Shown: in pieces, positions 1 through 13,190 of the stretch | Layout of the letters: every line of letters begins with the position of its first letter | Numbering within the stretch: position 1 is the stretch's first letter | NCBI RefSeq assembly: GCF_032062135.1 | Contig: NC_092868.1 | Span: 43,517,105 to 43,581,104, forward strand | Source: Pyxicephalus adspersus | Taxonomy: Eukaryota; Chordata; Amphibia; Anura; Pyxicephalidae | Direction of reading: 5' to 3' | Length of the DNA: 64,000 nt | Notes under the pieces: model-generated | Told to the model about the DNA's origin: nothing | What the model saw: the letters and a program-made list of their open reading frames with translations, nothing else | Database searches by the model: none | Position numbers and translations under genes: made by a program

Positions 1-2622
1 CTTTACTGCTGCAGGAGAAAAGGTTGATACTTCCCAATTAGAGTCAGAGTGGTGTTAGGGACACATTTTGGTGGAGCTCATTTGTCACCCCATGTCTTTC
101 ATAGAGCTGGCCTTGTGCACACAGGCACGGTCATGCTGAAATGGACTTTCTGCAAACTGTTGCTGCAAGGTTGAAAGCACAAAATGGTATAAAATGTCTT
201 TGTATTGTATGCTGTAGCATTAAAAGTATCCTGGATTTACCTACATTGAAAAATTTGGTTGGATGTACATATAGTGTATGCTAGGTACGCCCATAAAATT
301 CAATTGTATGGGAAGCCGATACTTTATTTCCTGTGTGACTTCTGTAACCCCATGGATACTTTGATAGATAAATCTGTTAGCCAATTAGTTTGATACTCTT
401 TGTAACTTGCTGTTGACTTGATTTGTTAAAACAGCAATATAGCTGAAGTTTTAGGTTACAGAGACAGTATATGCAAAAGAGCCACTGATGGTAGTAAATA
501 TTAATCATAGGTAAATACTGTTTCTAATTCCTAGACAGCAATTATTCATAACCAGCAGTAAGCAGCTGCAATTTAGTGAACTGCACTACGACAGCCGCTT
601 CTTTATAAAAAAGCCCTAATGAACTCTGTGTACCACGATATACTCGCTGCATAATCCCTTGTAACAGCGATACCTCATCCTTCCTAAGAAGAAGATGAAT
701 TGTCTCATTTATTTGCTGTTCGGCTAGCTAATTGGAGTGCGGCAATTAAGGCTGATGGCGTTGATTTTGTCACGTTGAATGTATCATCTAAAACACTTTA
801 ACCCAGCAAGCATGCTTTAGAATTTGAGTATTCATTTTACAATAAAAAGACCATAAAGGTTATTAGAAAAGGGTGCAAAGCAATTATAGTTTATGTTCCC
901 AATACTTCGTAAAAACTGATAATTTTGTTGCAAATGGTCAGGCACCGAGAATAGAAAAAATGAAAAGGCCATTACCTGAAACTGATGCTGCAGGTAGAAG
1001 AACCTGAGCTGCTACTAGGTCTCATTTTCCTTTATTTTTCTCTAGTTGAACTATATGGAGACGGCAGCATGTATTTCACTTGGAATGAAACTCAAAAAGT
1101 AAATATTTGCAGTGTTGTAGAGAACATTAGGAAATGGTAATGGTGCCTAAGCAGTACCCTTAGGAAAACTAGTGTTTGTCTGGAATTCATCCTTGAAAGT
1201 AGTAATGCATATCTTTATTAACCAATAAATAAACCTAATTTTAGGTAGTCTGACCTATAAAATCACACATTCAGCTTTTATTGCAGATGAAGGTTGTGCA
1301 GTATTCTATCTAGCCAACAGAGATACTTACCTAGCTTTATACTACTTTTGATTGTTTTCCTTAAAAAAGGGAACAAGGTGTTTACAGAACCCAATAGTTC
1401 ATGCTGAAAAAACATTAACAAATCACAGCAATGATTAATCTCTTACTAAATTAATGCACTCAAGTATCCATTTTAAAAGTGCCTGAAAAGGAGAGCTTTT
1501 ATTTTCTTAAAATCATAATGCAATGTGGCTGATCCTTAGATTTACAAGCAAGAATACAAAACAATCTACATAACTGCAGCACTACTAACACAATTCACAG
1601 GGAGTTCTGATGTGGCACTATATATCTATGCTCAATATGTTGATATGATCACTCCATTCAGGTTTCTTTCAATAAGAAATTGCTGTAAAAATGCAGTGAT
1701 ATTCCGCATACTGACCGTTCTTTGGGTAGTAATGCACACAGTGATATTTAAGGAATTGCTTCTCATATGTACTCCACTGCCGTCCATGTTTAGTCATTTA
1801 TTCTCTTTCTGTGTTCTTTCTGTAGACTTCTAGACAAGATATTTGACTCTTCTGAGTTACAAGAGAAAGGGATTGTTCTTCAGCATATCTGTTCTGTACA
1901 ATCCTTTTGTCCGGATAGCCTTTATTAAGAAACATCATATACAAGAAGTGACCCTGGACTTTACACTTTGTACTTTTTTTTTTTTTTTAAACTTGTTTTT
2001 GCCGGTTGGATAACAGTGCAGGTTCTTTTCTTCCCTTTGACATTGCTGAAAAGCTTTAGCCAGGGTGATGGCCTGGAAGTATTTATATCTGTCCATAGCA
2101 GTGCACCTCAGCTGTGCGAATTCATTCTTTTCCTCACCTAGACATTGTTGTAAATAACAAGTGGAACAAGATGATTATTTTGGGGTTAAAATCGGGTTCA
2201 CAAAGCAATCCTGTTGGCTATGATCTGATAACTATGAAATATATAACAGCATTATTTCATATACCTGTACCTGTATACCTAAAGAAGAAGTTTATTCCAC
2301 ATATTTTTTTTTCTTTTCCTGGTTCCTTTTTTTAAACCTTCATCAATTTATGCTTATGATATTCTGTTTTCATTTCATACATTATTTTAGACCCAATGCC
2401 ATCAGTCTTTTTCTTCTTTATGCAATACAGGCAGATCATGGCAGGTGGCCATCAGGGTGCTGTACATAGTTTCCTGTAAACAGAAAGTTGTTGTAACACT
2501 CACATCTGACACTGAGCCTCCATGACTGAAATCCAGTGAATGAAATGGGTGGATTATGGACAGTGAGGCTTGGTAAGGTGGCATACGTGATGCTAGATAT
2601 CCTCCAATCTGAAAATAAGATG
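1..2622. other. Non-coding, no recognised element
   Basis: This AT-rich unique-looking sequence has no ORF that resembles a protein. A block at about 540-790 is less AT-rich and free of recognised repeats, and might be a conserved non-coding element. No PB1-domain exon of PRKCZ was recognised here. Confidence 0.5.
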
Positions 2623-2840
2623 GCCCGATTTAATAAAGCTCTCCAAGGATGGAAAGGATACACTTTCATCAATGAAGCTGGATGATCCAGCAAACCTGGA
2701 ATGGATTTCTTCAAAGTAATTTGCTAACAAATGTTTTGAATCCTGGACCAGATCCGTTCCAGGTTTGCTGGATCACCCAGCTTCACTGCTGAAAGTGTAT
2801 TCTCTCCTCCAGCCTTGGAGAACTTGAATAAATCAGGTCC
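2623..2840. repeat. Palindromic MITE, copy 1
   Basis: This element of about 218 bp has arms that are inverted copies of each other. The left arm reads TTAATAAAGCTCTCCAAGG and the right arm CCTTGGAG...AATAAATCAGG. The motif CCAGCAAACCTGGAATGGAT on the left recurs inverted as CCAGGTTTGCTGGATCACCC on the right. Two further copies occur at 14096 and 42837. No target duplication is clear at this copy. Confidence 0.8.
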
Positions 2841-3147
2841 CTTGAGTTCTTTAAAGAAGAATCCCAAGTTATTGAATGACTGGTTTGTGCAGTGTACAGG
2901 TGTTTGTTTTGTAAGCCAAGAAAATTGAAACAGAAAATGTGTTTAACCTTCTCATAAACTGACTTTTTGAGGGTGGTTTGATCAAAGAATGCAGCTAGCA
3001 AGGTGTAGTTCTTACATGTTTGTTCTGTCAGGCCACGGTAAGTACAGCAGGAATGGGGCCAAAAGTCAGCATTTGTAAGACCTATTTATTTGCACAGCAT
3101 GGAGCTGTTGGGCTATTTTGCTTAATAAAAAAAAGGGAGCTTAAAAA

Positions 3148-3178
<31 letters not shown>

Positions 3179-3404
3179 ATATAGGGGATTATATAGGCTT
3201 CCTTTCTGACCTAGTTCAAAAGTAATACAGCTTCCATGGTTTGTGTTTGATCCTCTTTTTGCCATCTGACCAAGAATGAGGATGTAGCTCAGGTGTTCAT
3301 CTTTTTTCCACTGAGTTATCTGAATGCTTGTGTCAAGTGTGAAGTCAAAAAATCATCTTTACATTTAGGTCATTAGAATGTATCCAGCAATGGAAGCTGT
3401 AGCT
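2841..3404. other. Non-coding, with a T(21)-type run
   Basis: No gene is seen. A homopolymer T run lies at about 3151-3178. Nothing else is recognised. Confidence 0.5.
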
Positions 3405-3786
3405 CCAAAAAAAAACCTGCGTGAGGTTACAACAAATATTTCCTTTTTCCCTCATTATGATGCCTAACTTTCCCTGTTCTGTCCCAGGACACCACAATCT
3501 TCTTTATTTTTGTCTTCTTGTAGATGATCTTAGGCCATCTTAGCTGGCTTAATTTATGTGCGCCTGTGAGAGTCCATTCATTCTAGAACGTTCAAGGCAA
3601 GCTGGAATTGCCAGGTTTCCCTATCAACCAATGTTGGACTGTGCATGTGTAGCTCCGCAAACTTTGGCAGCTGGGCAATGATCAGACAGTAAGAACAGTT
3701 ATTGCAGAAGGGACATCGCCTATTCCTTTGCTGCAAAAACCACCTGCCTGAATCTCCAATGTTCAAAGTAGCACTTAAGTTCTCAG
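3405..3786 (+). repeat. TTAAAG-type MITE, family F, diverged copy
   Basis: It shares with other copies the series CCATCTT, GATTGG-like block, TATTGCAGAAGGGACATC, CTGCCTGA and a right end near AGTGGAACTTTAGTTCT. Both ends are eroded. Similar copies lie at about 23014, 24058, 32802, 33521, 55946, 58297 and 59566. Confidence 0.6.
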
Positions 3787-4377
3787 GTGTCCCAAAACGC
3801 TATTGTCTTTAAAAGACTGAAACATGTTTTGAGTTATTTATTGTATGCCATTTTTTTAATTTGGTTTACAATACCACTGTGGAAGCCCCATTAAACCTGA
3901 TAGAGAAAAATACAATTTAATGGTGTCCCAGTACTCATAATTCATAGATGAATTGTGAGGGTAAAAAGCTGATAATGTACATGCCAGCTGCTCTGCCTTG
4001 CCAAGACAAAGTAGCTTCTTTTAAAATCTGATCCTTAACAATACTTTAACTACCATCTGACATTTTTTCATTTTGTAAATCTCCAATTCGCCAATTGCCA
4101 GCTTTTCCCCCAACAATTTCTTCCTACTTTCCTCTTGCAACAAACACACAAAAATTTAAAAAAATGTATATATGTACATGATGTAAAAAACAGATGTCTT
4201 TTTTTTCTTATAATGTCACAGGTCTTCTTCACCCTCATCTTCAGTTGAATATAGATATATTAGCAGCACCACATATTACATTGTGTTGTTTCTGCAGCAT
4301 TGTCATTGTACTCCAGGGTGGAGGTTGGACCCTTTTTTTTAACCTGGTCTTACCGGAGTAAATGGGGGTCTTTTTAC

Positions 4378-4412
<35 letters not shown>

Positions 4413-7400
4413 TGGAGCTGGATCAAAAAATTTTGTAGGGTACATCTTTCTCTCTCTCCCCTTTTATACATGTGTAGGGTCACATTATCACAGCCGCAAA
4501 GATAAGCAATGCTGGAAGGCAGCTTATTTATTTGAAAGGGCTGCAAACTTCATGGTAGAGCATGACAAAAAGTACATTCACTTTTTTTGTTTACTTTTTA
4601 GTGCAGCACATTGTGCATGCTACTGTGCGATGGCCCACAAGTCTGCCTAAAGGTGTGTTGGCATGCCATTCAGAATGAATATTGTGTGTTGTGCTAACCC
4701 AGCTTAAGTCACTGTTTTTCTTTTTTAGGGCTTTATGTGCTTATTGTGAGTATTATTATATATATATTATTCAGGGTATTAGGAATTTTGTAGCAAGATT
4801 GAGACAAGATGAGTACAGAAACTGACTGGATCTGTGATATGGAAAACCAACTGATTGGAGTGAAACTGACATAAGGAATCAGCATTTGACTGGGCCCTTT
4901 GGTCTTCAACTTGAGTTAAAATAATGTCTTTGTGCTTAGCTAAACCTTTATCCTCATCATTGTTTGGATCATTTTTTATTTAAAATATGATCTGCCTTCT
5001 GATTTCAGTTGTTGTGTACCTTGCTCTGCGGAATCTTGCCTGTCACAGAGCCGCCTATGTTATAAAGGCTTGATATTAGACTATCCCGCTGTGATAACTG
5101 CTTCCAATCACAGAAAAGACACGCTTTCCTTTTCCTCAACACAAATTGTTTTTGCTTAATGCTATGAAAGTAACATTTTGCATCTCATGTTTACTAAATA
5201 GTCTTCTCATCTGTATGTGTGATCTCCACCTGACACTGCACAGAGTGATGTCTCTGACATACATATCTGCACTTCAATACTTGTAACTAAGAGGATGGGA
5301 AATAAGTAGGCAGTTTTACAGCAGGAGCAAGAAACCAAATGATGCTGAGGCCTGGAAATGTGAATAAATGATTATGACAGAGCTATGGTGGCTTAGAAAG
5401 AAAACCTTGAGTTTATATATAGTTAAGGTAGCTGTTTTCGGAGCTAAAGTAGTATTCATAAGCATGCAATCCAGAAGGTCTCTGAGAATTCAAGCAGTGT
5501 GTTGTTTTCATCTTTCCTCTTTTTTCATTGTGCAATACCTGGCCTTGGTCAATCTATCTTTACACGTTGATGGTAACCTCCCTTGTGAAATTCTGAAAAA
5601 TGCAAGTTGCTCAGTTATCTTACTGATCCAAGAGCTTCTGAGACGTTGACCTAGAGCATATTATTCTGACTTCACTGGCTGCATTCTTGTTTCAGGTCTG
5701 CTTCATAGCCAAGGCAACAAGGGTTTGGCAAGGACAGCCTTTGTATTTCTCTCATAACATGTTAAAAACAAATGGAGATCCACTGTTTTTTAAAAGTGTT
5801 GGCTTTCTATCTGTGGGTAAATATAAGTCTTTAAAGGAGGAAAGCACGTTATTGCCTGATGTTTAAAAAAAAATGACTAAAGTAATTTACACACTAGGGT
5901 TAAGGAGGTCAAGTTTAATTTGCAAAATTAATTAGTGATTTATGGAAATCTACATGCGGATGCAATTTGCAAAGAACACCCAATTGTGTCTAAAAGAAAG
6001 GAGAAAGAAAATGTGATTTTTGCTGTCCTGATAGATGTCGGCGCAGCCTCAGATAAATCACTAAGCTAAGTTAAAATTCGCTTCGCCAAAGGAATGTGTT
6101 CTTCTTTTTTTTTTTTTTTTTTTTATTAAAACAACCACGCTGTATTGTGTATGATAATTAAAAGTTACTATAAAGATATATTTGTTTTTTTGCACAGTTT
6201 TTTTTATTGTTGCTGAAGACTTGGATTTGTTCCTAGCTGTACCATTAGAGCTCCTGCTTGTCACTTCAGCTTGGAAATTTAAGATGTTTTCAAGATATAA
6301 AGACTATTGTTAGATTACATGTCTGTAGAGTTCTGAACCAGTGACCGGCAGGTAAATGGATTTTGCCTATTTAGCAGAGTTTTGGGCTTTTCGGAGGCCA
6401 TGTAAGTAGGCCTGTAAACAGCCAAAGTCTTCAATTTGCCGGGCTCAATCATCAATGGATATAGCACAAGGTAAATGAAGCCGTGACGAGTGCCTTGGGT
6501 TTAGTGGTAACATGAACATATATCACTAATTTTTATTTATTAAATAATGTCTTTTAAACCTCTGAAAAGAGTTTAGTATTGTAATTAACTTTCAGGGTAA
6601 CTAGTACCAACATCCCTATCCCATAGACTATAAAGGGAAACAAAAAGAATGATTTCACATGGATTAAGTTTATTCATTAGACCTGGTTGTCTATAATACG
6701 TGTAAAAAAGCTCACGCTGACACATTTCTTGCAGAGCTCCAGAATCTTTACTAAGAAACCATATAGGTTTAAAGACAACTCCCTCTATCTTTGCTTTCTT
6801 GAAACAAAAGTGGAGCGCGTGCCAAGGGTGTTGTAATGAGGTCGAAGAGAGTTTACTTTTCTGTTGTGGATCCGCTTTCATCTCATTGCTCCTGATTATC
6901 TGTTCTTTTTGTCTCCAATATCTTTTGCTAGATATCCCTCCTTCGTGGTCTTTAAAAACATTTGCACCGTTTTTTTTGTAGCTCGGCTCATTTTCAATTT
7001 ACATGTATATTCTTGTTCCAAGCACTATGGCTCATACCTTGTGCCTGTCTGCATGATTATTTCCCTAAGTTCTCTACATCTTTTTTTGCTTTATGTGTAA
7101 TCCATTCAAAGTTCGTTTCATTAATTTCAAAGTAGTCAGTCGTATTGTTTGTGAAGTTTAATGTATAATGTAAACCTGGATAGTGTAAATGTTTTATATA
7201 AAAATGTTTAATCTTTTTAAATCTGAAGCGGTTGTTAAAATATTATCTGTAGATATTTAAAGCAAGGTCTTTGTGCAAGAACAAGTGACAATTTCAGCAC
7301 ACATTGCACACACATGGTCTGTGTTGTCATCATCCAACATGAAAAATGATAAGCAGCATTATTCAAATTGATAAAGATTTGTTTCCTCAACCCCCCCATC

Positions 7401-7547
7401 CGACCCTGCCCCCATCATCTATACAAACTGCAGTCAAATTAATTTACCTTTTAAATTATTTAGTGTCGCTTACATCACCAAAAGGTGTTTTACTGCACTA
7501 CTCCCCTTTAGCTGGTAGCTGTATTTCAGGAGATGTTGCTTGTCATT
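3787..7547. other. Non-coding, no recognised gene
   Basis: There is a poly-A run at 4381-4410 and a poly-T run near 6105-6124. Open frames across these tracts are low-complexity artefacts. No transposase, exon or RNA gene is recognised. Confidence 0.5.
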
Positions 7548-7868
7548 AATATTATTTTATTATTTTTACACAGTATTTGTATAGCGCCTACATATTACGC
7601 GGTGCTGTAAAAGTCCATAGTCATGTCACTAACTGTCCCACAAAGGGGCCCACAATCTAATGTCCCTATCATAGTCATATGTCTTTAATACAGTCTAAGA
7701 TCAATTTGGGAGGAAGCCAGTTAACCTAAATGCATGTTTTTGGAATGTGGGAAGAAACTGGAGTAAACCTACGCTAACACGGGGAGAACCTGCAAACTCC
7801 ATGCTTTGAACCTGAGACCCAGTGCTTGCAAAGGCCAGAGTGCTAACCTTTGAGCAACTGTTCTGCCC
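7548..7868 (-). repeat. tRNA-like SINE, family A, full-length copy
   Basis: Read on the minus strand it starts near GAGCAGTTGCTCAAAGGTTA (A-box-like), has a degraded B box, then a block with CTGCAGG/GTTCTCCCCGTG and a 3' tail ending AGCGCTATACAAATACTG followed by an A/T-rich run. Better preserved copies (21721, 43410, 48569) show TGGCTCAGAGG and GGTTCGAATC. Confidence 0.75.
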
Positions 7869-8660
7869 ATCTCATCTCCATATGATCAGTGTTCATGTAT
7901 AGTTACAATCAATATTGCAGTGTGATTTTTATTCACTATCTGGCAAGTATTAAAATGTAATCCTTGTACATCTAAACTGCAAATATCTGACACAGGTGAA
8001 CCCCTGTTGGAGCTTTTTGTATTAATACTTGCTAAAATTTTACAGTTTTACAGTGAGATAGTTGTGGGAGAGGGGACTGAGGAAAGCGTTTTCCCGCCTG
8101 CAGCAGACTGAAAAGATCATCAGATGAAAAAATGTAAAAAGCAGCAGCAAACCATTTGACTGAAGAGTTCACTTTTTATTATCCAAGAACGATGATGAGC
8201 AGTGAAGGTACAAAGAAGGAGGTCACAATATATTCAGGTTAAGGTTTACTTTAAATCCAGGAAGTTCAGGTAGCAAATAGGCTCTTATGTTTTTTTCAAA
8301 TCAAGTACTGAAAGCAAGAGATGAAAATTTAATGAACGTTTTATTTTCCCCTGCACTTATTTACTCTGCAGTCTTGTTACTGGATTTAGCTCACAGTTTC
8401 CAAAGTTAGTCATACTTTTAATAAAAACCGTAGAAGCAATTTGGGAATGTTCTTTTAAGTTATGTTAATGCTGAATTCTAGACAAACCAAAAATGAAATT
8501 AATACATGTCGATTGTTTTACCTGCTTATAAACATGTAACCCTGTACAGCATTGTAATACAGGAACCTCTACCAGGCAGTGCAGCTGGGCCTCTTTGCAA
8601 ACCACACTGCAGTTAAGCCTCGTCCATGACCTTCCCCAGCCTCCCATGCTTTTAGATCAG

Positions 8661-8935
8661 TGTTTGTCCGCCTGGGTTCCTCCATAGGTTGCTAGGAGTG
8701 CCTTGAGCAATGAACCATTTGTGCCTCTCAGGTTCACTTAAGTGACATCAATGACCTTATTATCTGTCCGTAATGGTGGCATTCTCACTGATCGGCAATG
8801 GAAGAGGCTGTCTTTTGCTGACAGCTAAGCCGATATACTGTGAGCTGTGGGTATAGTAATTATAGCAGGAGTTTCCTGGAGACATGGAAATTTCAAGGGT
8901 TCCCCATGTTAAAAAGGTTGAGATTGGCTGTTTTA
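8661..8935 (+). repeat. Interspersed repeat, family G, copy 1
   Basis: It shares the ordered blocks CCTTGAGCAA, TGTGCCTCTCAGGT, AAGTGACA, AATGATCTT-like, GGTGGCATTCT, ATAGTAATTATAGCAG and CAAGGGTTCCCCATGTTAAA with the copies at 17455 and 51507/52059. The class is unknown. The ends, CAGTGTTT and AGATTGG, hint at a DNA element. Confidence 0.7.
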
Positions 8936-9007
8936 TGGACAGCTGTGTGCAATGCAGCAGATATTTTGGCCGTCCAGCCAGAACGTTTCTGTATTACAAA
9001 AATGATA

Positions 9008-9155
9008 GCTTATTATTAAACAGTATTTATATAGCGGTAACATATTACGCAGCACTGGACATTAAATAGGGGTTGCAAATGACAGACAGAGACAGACAGT
9101 GATACAGGTGGAGGAGAGGGCCCTGCCCCGAAGAGCTTACAATCTAGGAGGTGGG
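9008..9155 (-). repeat. Retroposon family B, 3' part
   Basis: On the plus strand it begins ATTATTAAACAGTATTTATA, then a box like GCGGTAACATATTACGCAGC, then TAAATAGGGGTTGCAAATGA and CCCCGAAGAGCTTACAATCT. The A/T-rich microsatellite end is the 3' tail, so the element reads on the minus strand. Confidence 0.75.
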
Positions 9156-11409
9156 GGATGTATCACATATTAGGAGGGGGATTATATTATGAGGATTCAT
9201 AATATACTTCTAGCAGTATATAAAATACATGAGGTTATTTTCTAGTACATTTCTATTGGATTTTATATCTGTCTAGAGATGAACTTCAAATAATTTGTTC
9301 TTTGTGTCCTTTCTAATACAACAATCAGTTCAGGGCTCTGTAACTTTCTAGAGCCATTAATCTGATCTTTTCTCCAGCTGACCTATAGCAGTGTTTAAAC
9401 GTTGTCCTTGCATCCCTCTGAAATGTAGCCAGTACCTGTTTATATTCCTTGGGTGCTGGAGAGATTGTACATCTCGATTCAGTACAGGCCAGCATAATAA
9501 CATGTTTCTCGAAACGTAATTGCAAAGCTCTATAAAGCAGCTGTGCTGAATTCTAATGGAGTAGCACAGAATGTGGCCATTGCTTTATTAGGGCAGTAAC
9601 CCCTCAGCCCCAGCTTCATATCACAGGAACATACCAGGGTGAACTAATTGGGTTAAATCCATAAACACTTTTATTACTCTGATTCATGATGTAAAAAGTT
9701 CATTAACGCCCAAGTCCGAACAGTCGGTAAATAGGATGTAATATACCCAATGGCAGATTTTATTGTACATGTCAGTGCAAACGTCTTCATTTGCTGGCGG
9801 ATTACTAGGATTTTTTTTTTTTTAAAGTGTGTAGTAACTTTTGTAATTCGTTTGTTTTTCATCATTTTGCAATAAAATAAAATAAAAAATAAGGAAAAGA
9901 ATGAGCAATATGAAATAACAAAGAATAAATGTTTACGCAAAGAAGAATGCAAGACAACCATAAGGTCAACAGCTACCTGTGCAGGGAACTTAAATACAAT
10001 TCTATAAACCATGAATAGGTATAAAGAAACAAGGGGAATTAGGAAATATAATATAAAGAAGTGATGGTTTACAAAGTGGGACAGGTCCGAAAATCTAGCT
10101 TTAGTAGGGGATCCATTGGTCATTATAGAATGTTAATTTATTGTTAGGCATACAAGCCAATTTATCATGGGTCACGTGTTGTGATTTTTAATGTATATTG
10201 TATGTATATTACAAAGTAGAATGCATTTTTATACCTGGAAAAATACTAGTATGAAATACTACCTATTTGTATTTTTTAAAGCAGCAGGTAAAGATTTAAG
10301 CTTATATGCTTGAAAGGCTCTTACATTCCTTCTTTGGTAAAAGACCCTTACACACCTCAAGGACTGTAAGTAGCTGCATTCTATTTCTTTAGGTAACCAG
10401 TAGTGCTTTGGGCAGTCTTTGTCATGTAATAAATTCTTACTGGTAAATAAATATTGTATACAGAAAGCACCAACATGACCAACATGATAAAAGTAAAAAG
10501 TGACATCGGGGGGGCTTATCTGTTTTGAATATAGGATGGATTTTTAGTGTGGCACAGAGGATGAAAAGGGACCAAGCTGTGCGAGCGAGTGTTCTGGATT
10601 TTTGCTATGGCCGCCCATGAACTGAGAGGCAGCAGTTAATTAGGCCTGATCTGTGTGAGACATGCTGTGTATGTACAGCCGAGAGCATATAGAATTCTAT
10701 GTTGGATCAGATGCTTATGAAAGCCAAGGGCCCGCATCCTATAGAAGGAGTAGAAGTGTGGTGTACATAATGTGTGAAATAAGATGATGCCAGCCTCTGG
10801 CAGAATGAAATGAAGAATTCTTTGTTGAAGGATTACCTCAATTTAGCATGTTAATAATATATGAACACATTACTTATGTTTACATCTACATAGGAATATA
10901 TAATTTGACACATATGACGGGTTAAAGAAAACATCACTCGGACTAAAATGTTGTTTGTTTCTTTTTGTATCTATACATACACTTAAATGATAATCCTAAA
11001 TGTGATTAACTTATCTAAACTAAGAAACAAAATGTAATATAGCAATCCTTAAATGTGGCTGCATGCATTTTATTTTTTTTTTTCCAAATCCTTTTTTTTC
11101 CCCCCTTCATCTGATGATCCTGCCAATACCACCTTTCCTGTTCTATGGTGACAACTCTCATTTACTGTACTGAATCCATGGCGAAACGGCATTGTCACTT
11201 TAGGCTTCGCTCCTGATCTGGACTGCAAAAAAAACACTCTTCACCATCTCCAATTCATGTTCAGTCCATCTACAATACAGTCACATTTCTGCTGTCTGAC
11301 CGTGCTGTGCACAATATGGTTTGTAATCCAAGTGTTGGTGCACCATGGTGTCATTCATTCTAAATACCACAATGTATTGTGGCACCACAATATATACCAT
11401 GCCGTCTGA
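9156..11409. other. Non-coding, no recognised gene
   Basis: An open frame of 149 codons on the minus strand at 9674-10123 has no recognisable domain and is rich in Phe, Leu and Lys, as expected from AT-rich DNA. At about 10560-10720 the sequence is less AT-rich and repeat-free. Confidence 0.45.
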
Positions 11410-11640
11410 CTTAAAGCGTACAAAAACTCAGGATTTTTACTTTACATAAAAGGGTAAACAACCCTTTTATTTAAAGTAAAAATTTTTGTTTGTCAGTGTT
11501 TTTTTAAGTGCAACCACTCCATTAATTCTTGATCGCCTACGTCACGCATCATGCTCTTGGCTGCTCCTTCTGCAGAGCCCTTTTATCAATAGGGAAAACA
11601 ATTGCCTATCTCATGCATGCACAGTGAGATCGGCAAGTTT
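11410..11640 (-). repeat. TTAAAG-type MITE, family E, partial copy
   Basis: It starts TTAAAGCGTACAAAAACTCA, then TTTACTTTACATAAAAGGGT, GATCGCCTACGTCACGCATC and GCTGCTCCTTCTGC, which is the right half of family E reversed. It is truncated on the right, where the older Tc1 copy begins. Confidence 0.7.
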
Positions 11641-11689
11641 TTTCATGTGACAGCATGTTTCACATATTATGCTGTCATTATTTACCCAA

Positions 11690-13190
11690 AATGAAGCCAT
11701 GTGATAAAAACTAAGTACACCCCATCATTCAAAAGCTTGTTCTGTGTGAGTTTATCACTCACATTGTCGTAAAGCAGAGGTCGGCAAACTCCGGCCTTTA
11801 GGCTAGATACGGCCTAGCCGGTAGTTTGTCCTGGCCTAACGCCCCCTAGCTGATCCGGCCTAATGCAGGCCGGCAAGCAACCCGCGGCTCTAGAGCCACA
11901 GGTTGCCAGCTGGGATTCGGCCGAAGCCCCATGCGGCTCTTGAGCCTCCTCCTGCTGTTGCTCTCTGAAGGGAATTTCCTCTCCTCTGCAATGCATATTG
12001 CATTGTGGAGGAGAGGAAATTCCCTTCAGGGGGTGTTCCTGGTGGGGGCGCGGAGCTATTAGGGCGGGACTCGACAGAGAGTACAGCCTACTGTGTGATT
12101 CTGCCCACCCCTAAAAATGGCCAAAAAAGTTTGATGGCCCGTCTTAAAGGAATGTTGGCCCACTCTTATTTACAACATTGCTTCAGTTCATTGAGGTTTG
12201 CGGTTATTCGTTTGTGCACAGCTCTCTTAAGGTTCCATTACAATAATTAGATCGTGTTGAGGTCTGGACATTAGGTGGGCCATTGCAACATTTTTCTTTT
12301 TCAGTCATTCTGTAGATTTGCATGACCCAATTTCAGCCTATCTTTAGCTGTCCCTCAGATGACCTTACATTTGTTCCTGTGTACATTCAAGTTCATGGGC
12401 TGCACAACAAGCCCAAATTATCACCCTTCCTTATGTATGACAGTTTGTTTAAGTTTGTGCCTCTCAGGTTTGTGCAGTTTTGTTGTGTTGGTTTTTGACA
12501 AACATGATACTGATTATGACCAGACATCTCCACTCTGGTCATGTCGGTCCGAAGAACATTGTTTCAGAAATCTTGTGGCTTGTTCAAATGCAACTTTGAA
12601 CACCTAAGCTGCCATGTTCATTTTTAAAGAAGAGGCTTCTCCTGGCAACTCCTTAACACAAGCCATACTTTTTAGTCTTTTTTCTAATTGTACAGTCATT
12701 AACTTTGCCTCTTACCATGCTTACTCAGGTCCATACTAATTTGAAGGTTCTTTTGCAGTTTCTCTGAGCCTTCCATTGTCTGACTATGGGGTGAATTTGC
12801 AGGTATATTTTTTCTTTGGAAGGCTGGCAACTTAAAGATCTTTTAATATTTTCCACTTGAATAATCTCACAGTGAAATGGTCTGCTTCAGTTTGTTTAAA
12901 ATGGTTGTATAAGCCTTTCCAGAATGATGGGCAGCAACAATTACTTCTCTATGATCACTGCTGATGTCTTATCTCCTTGGCATTGTGTTAACACACACCT
13001 GAATGCTCCAGACCAGCAACCTCCTAAACTCTTGATGATGGTCAATTAATTGAGTGCCTTTGAGTAGCAGCATTTGGCTGCTGCTTACCCTCCTAATTCC
13101 TATGGAAGTTGTAAAAGTGTATCATTTCTCACACACTGCTACTGCATTTTGCACTTTGTTCATCTGAAGTTGTTGTATTTGCCAAATTGT
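11690..13190 (-). pseudogene. Decayed Tc1-like transposon
   Basis: The nucleotide sequence matches a Tc1-type transposon that is common in fish and frogs, read on the minus strand. Recognisable pieces are GAAGCCATGTG...AACTAAGTACACCCC near the left end, TTGGCCCACTC...AACATTGCTTCAGTTCATTG, GGTCTGGACATTAGGTGGGC, AGACATCTCCACTCTGGTC and GATGGGCAGCAACAATTACT. It has many indels and no open frame long enough for a transposase. It is interrupted at 11775-12141 by a hAT-like MITE. The family encodes a DDE transposase acting at TA sites. Confidence 0.75.
11775..12141. mobile_element. hAT-like MITE inserted in the decayed Tc1 copy
   Basis: This 367-bp insert starts CAGAGGTCGGCAAACTCC and is flanked by TCGTAAAG (11767-11774) and TCTTAAAG (12142-12149), a near-perfect 8-bp duplication as in hAT elements. 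It is GC-richer than its surroundings. Its centre holds a hairpin: GAAGGGAATTTCCTCTCCTC on the left and its inverse at 12008-12027. The Tc1 sequence resumes directly after the second duplication. Confidence 0.75.

Noticed and set aside
4300..4650. Open frames on both strands through a poly-A tract
   Set aside because: They exist only because a 30-base A run reads as lysine or phenylalanine; no domain and no conserved pattern.
9674..10123. Minus-strand open frame of 149 codons
   Set aside because: No recognisable motif; composition follows AT-rich DNA; no splice or promoter context.
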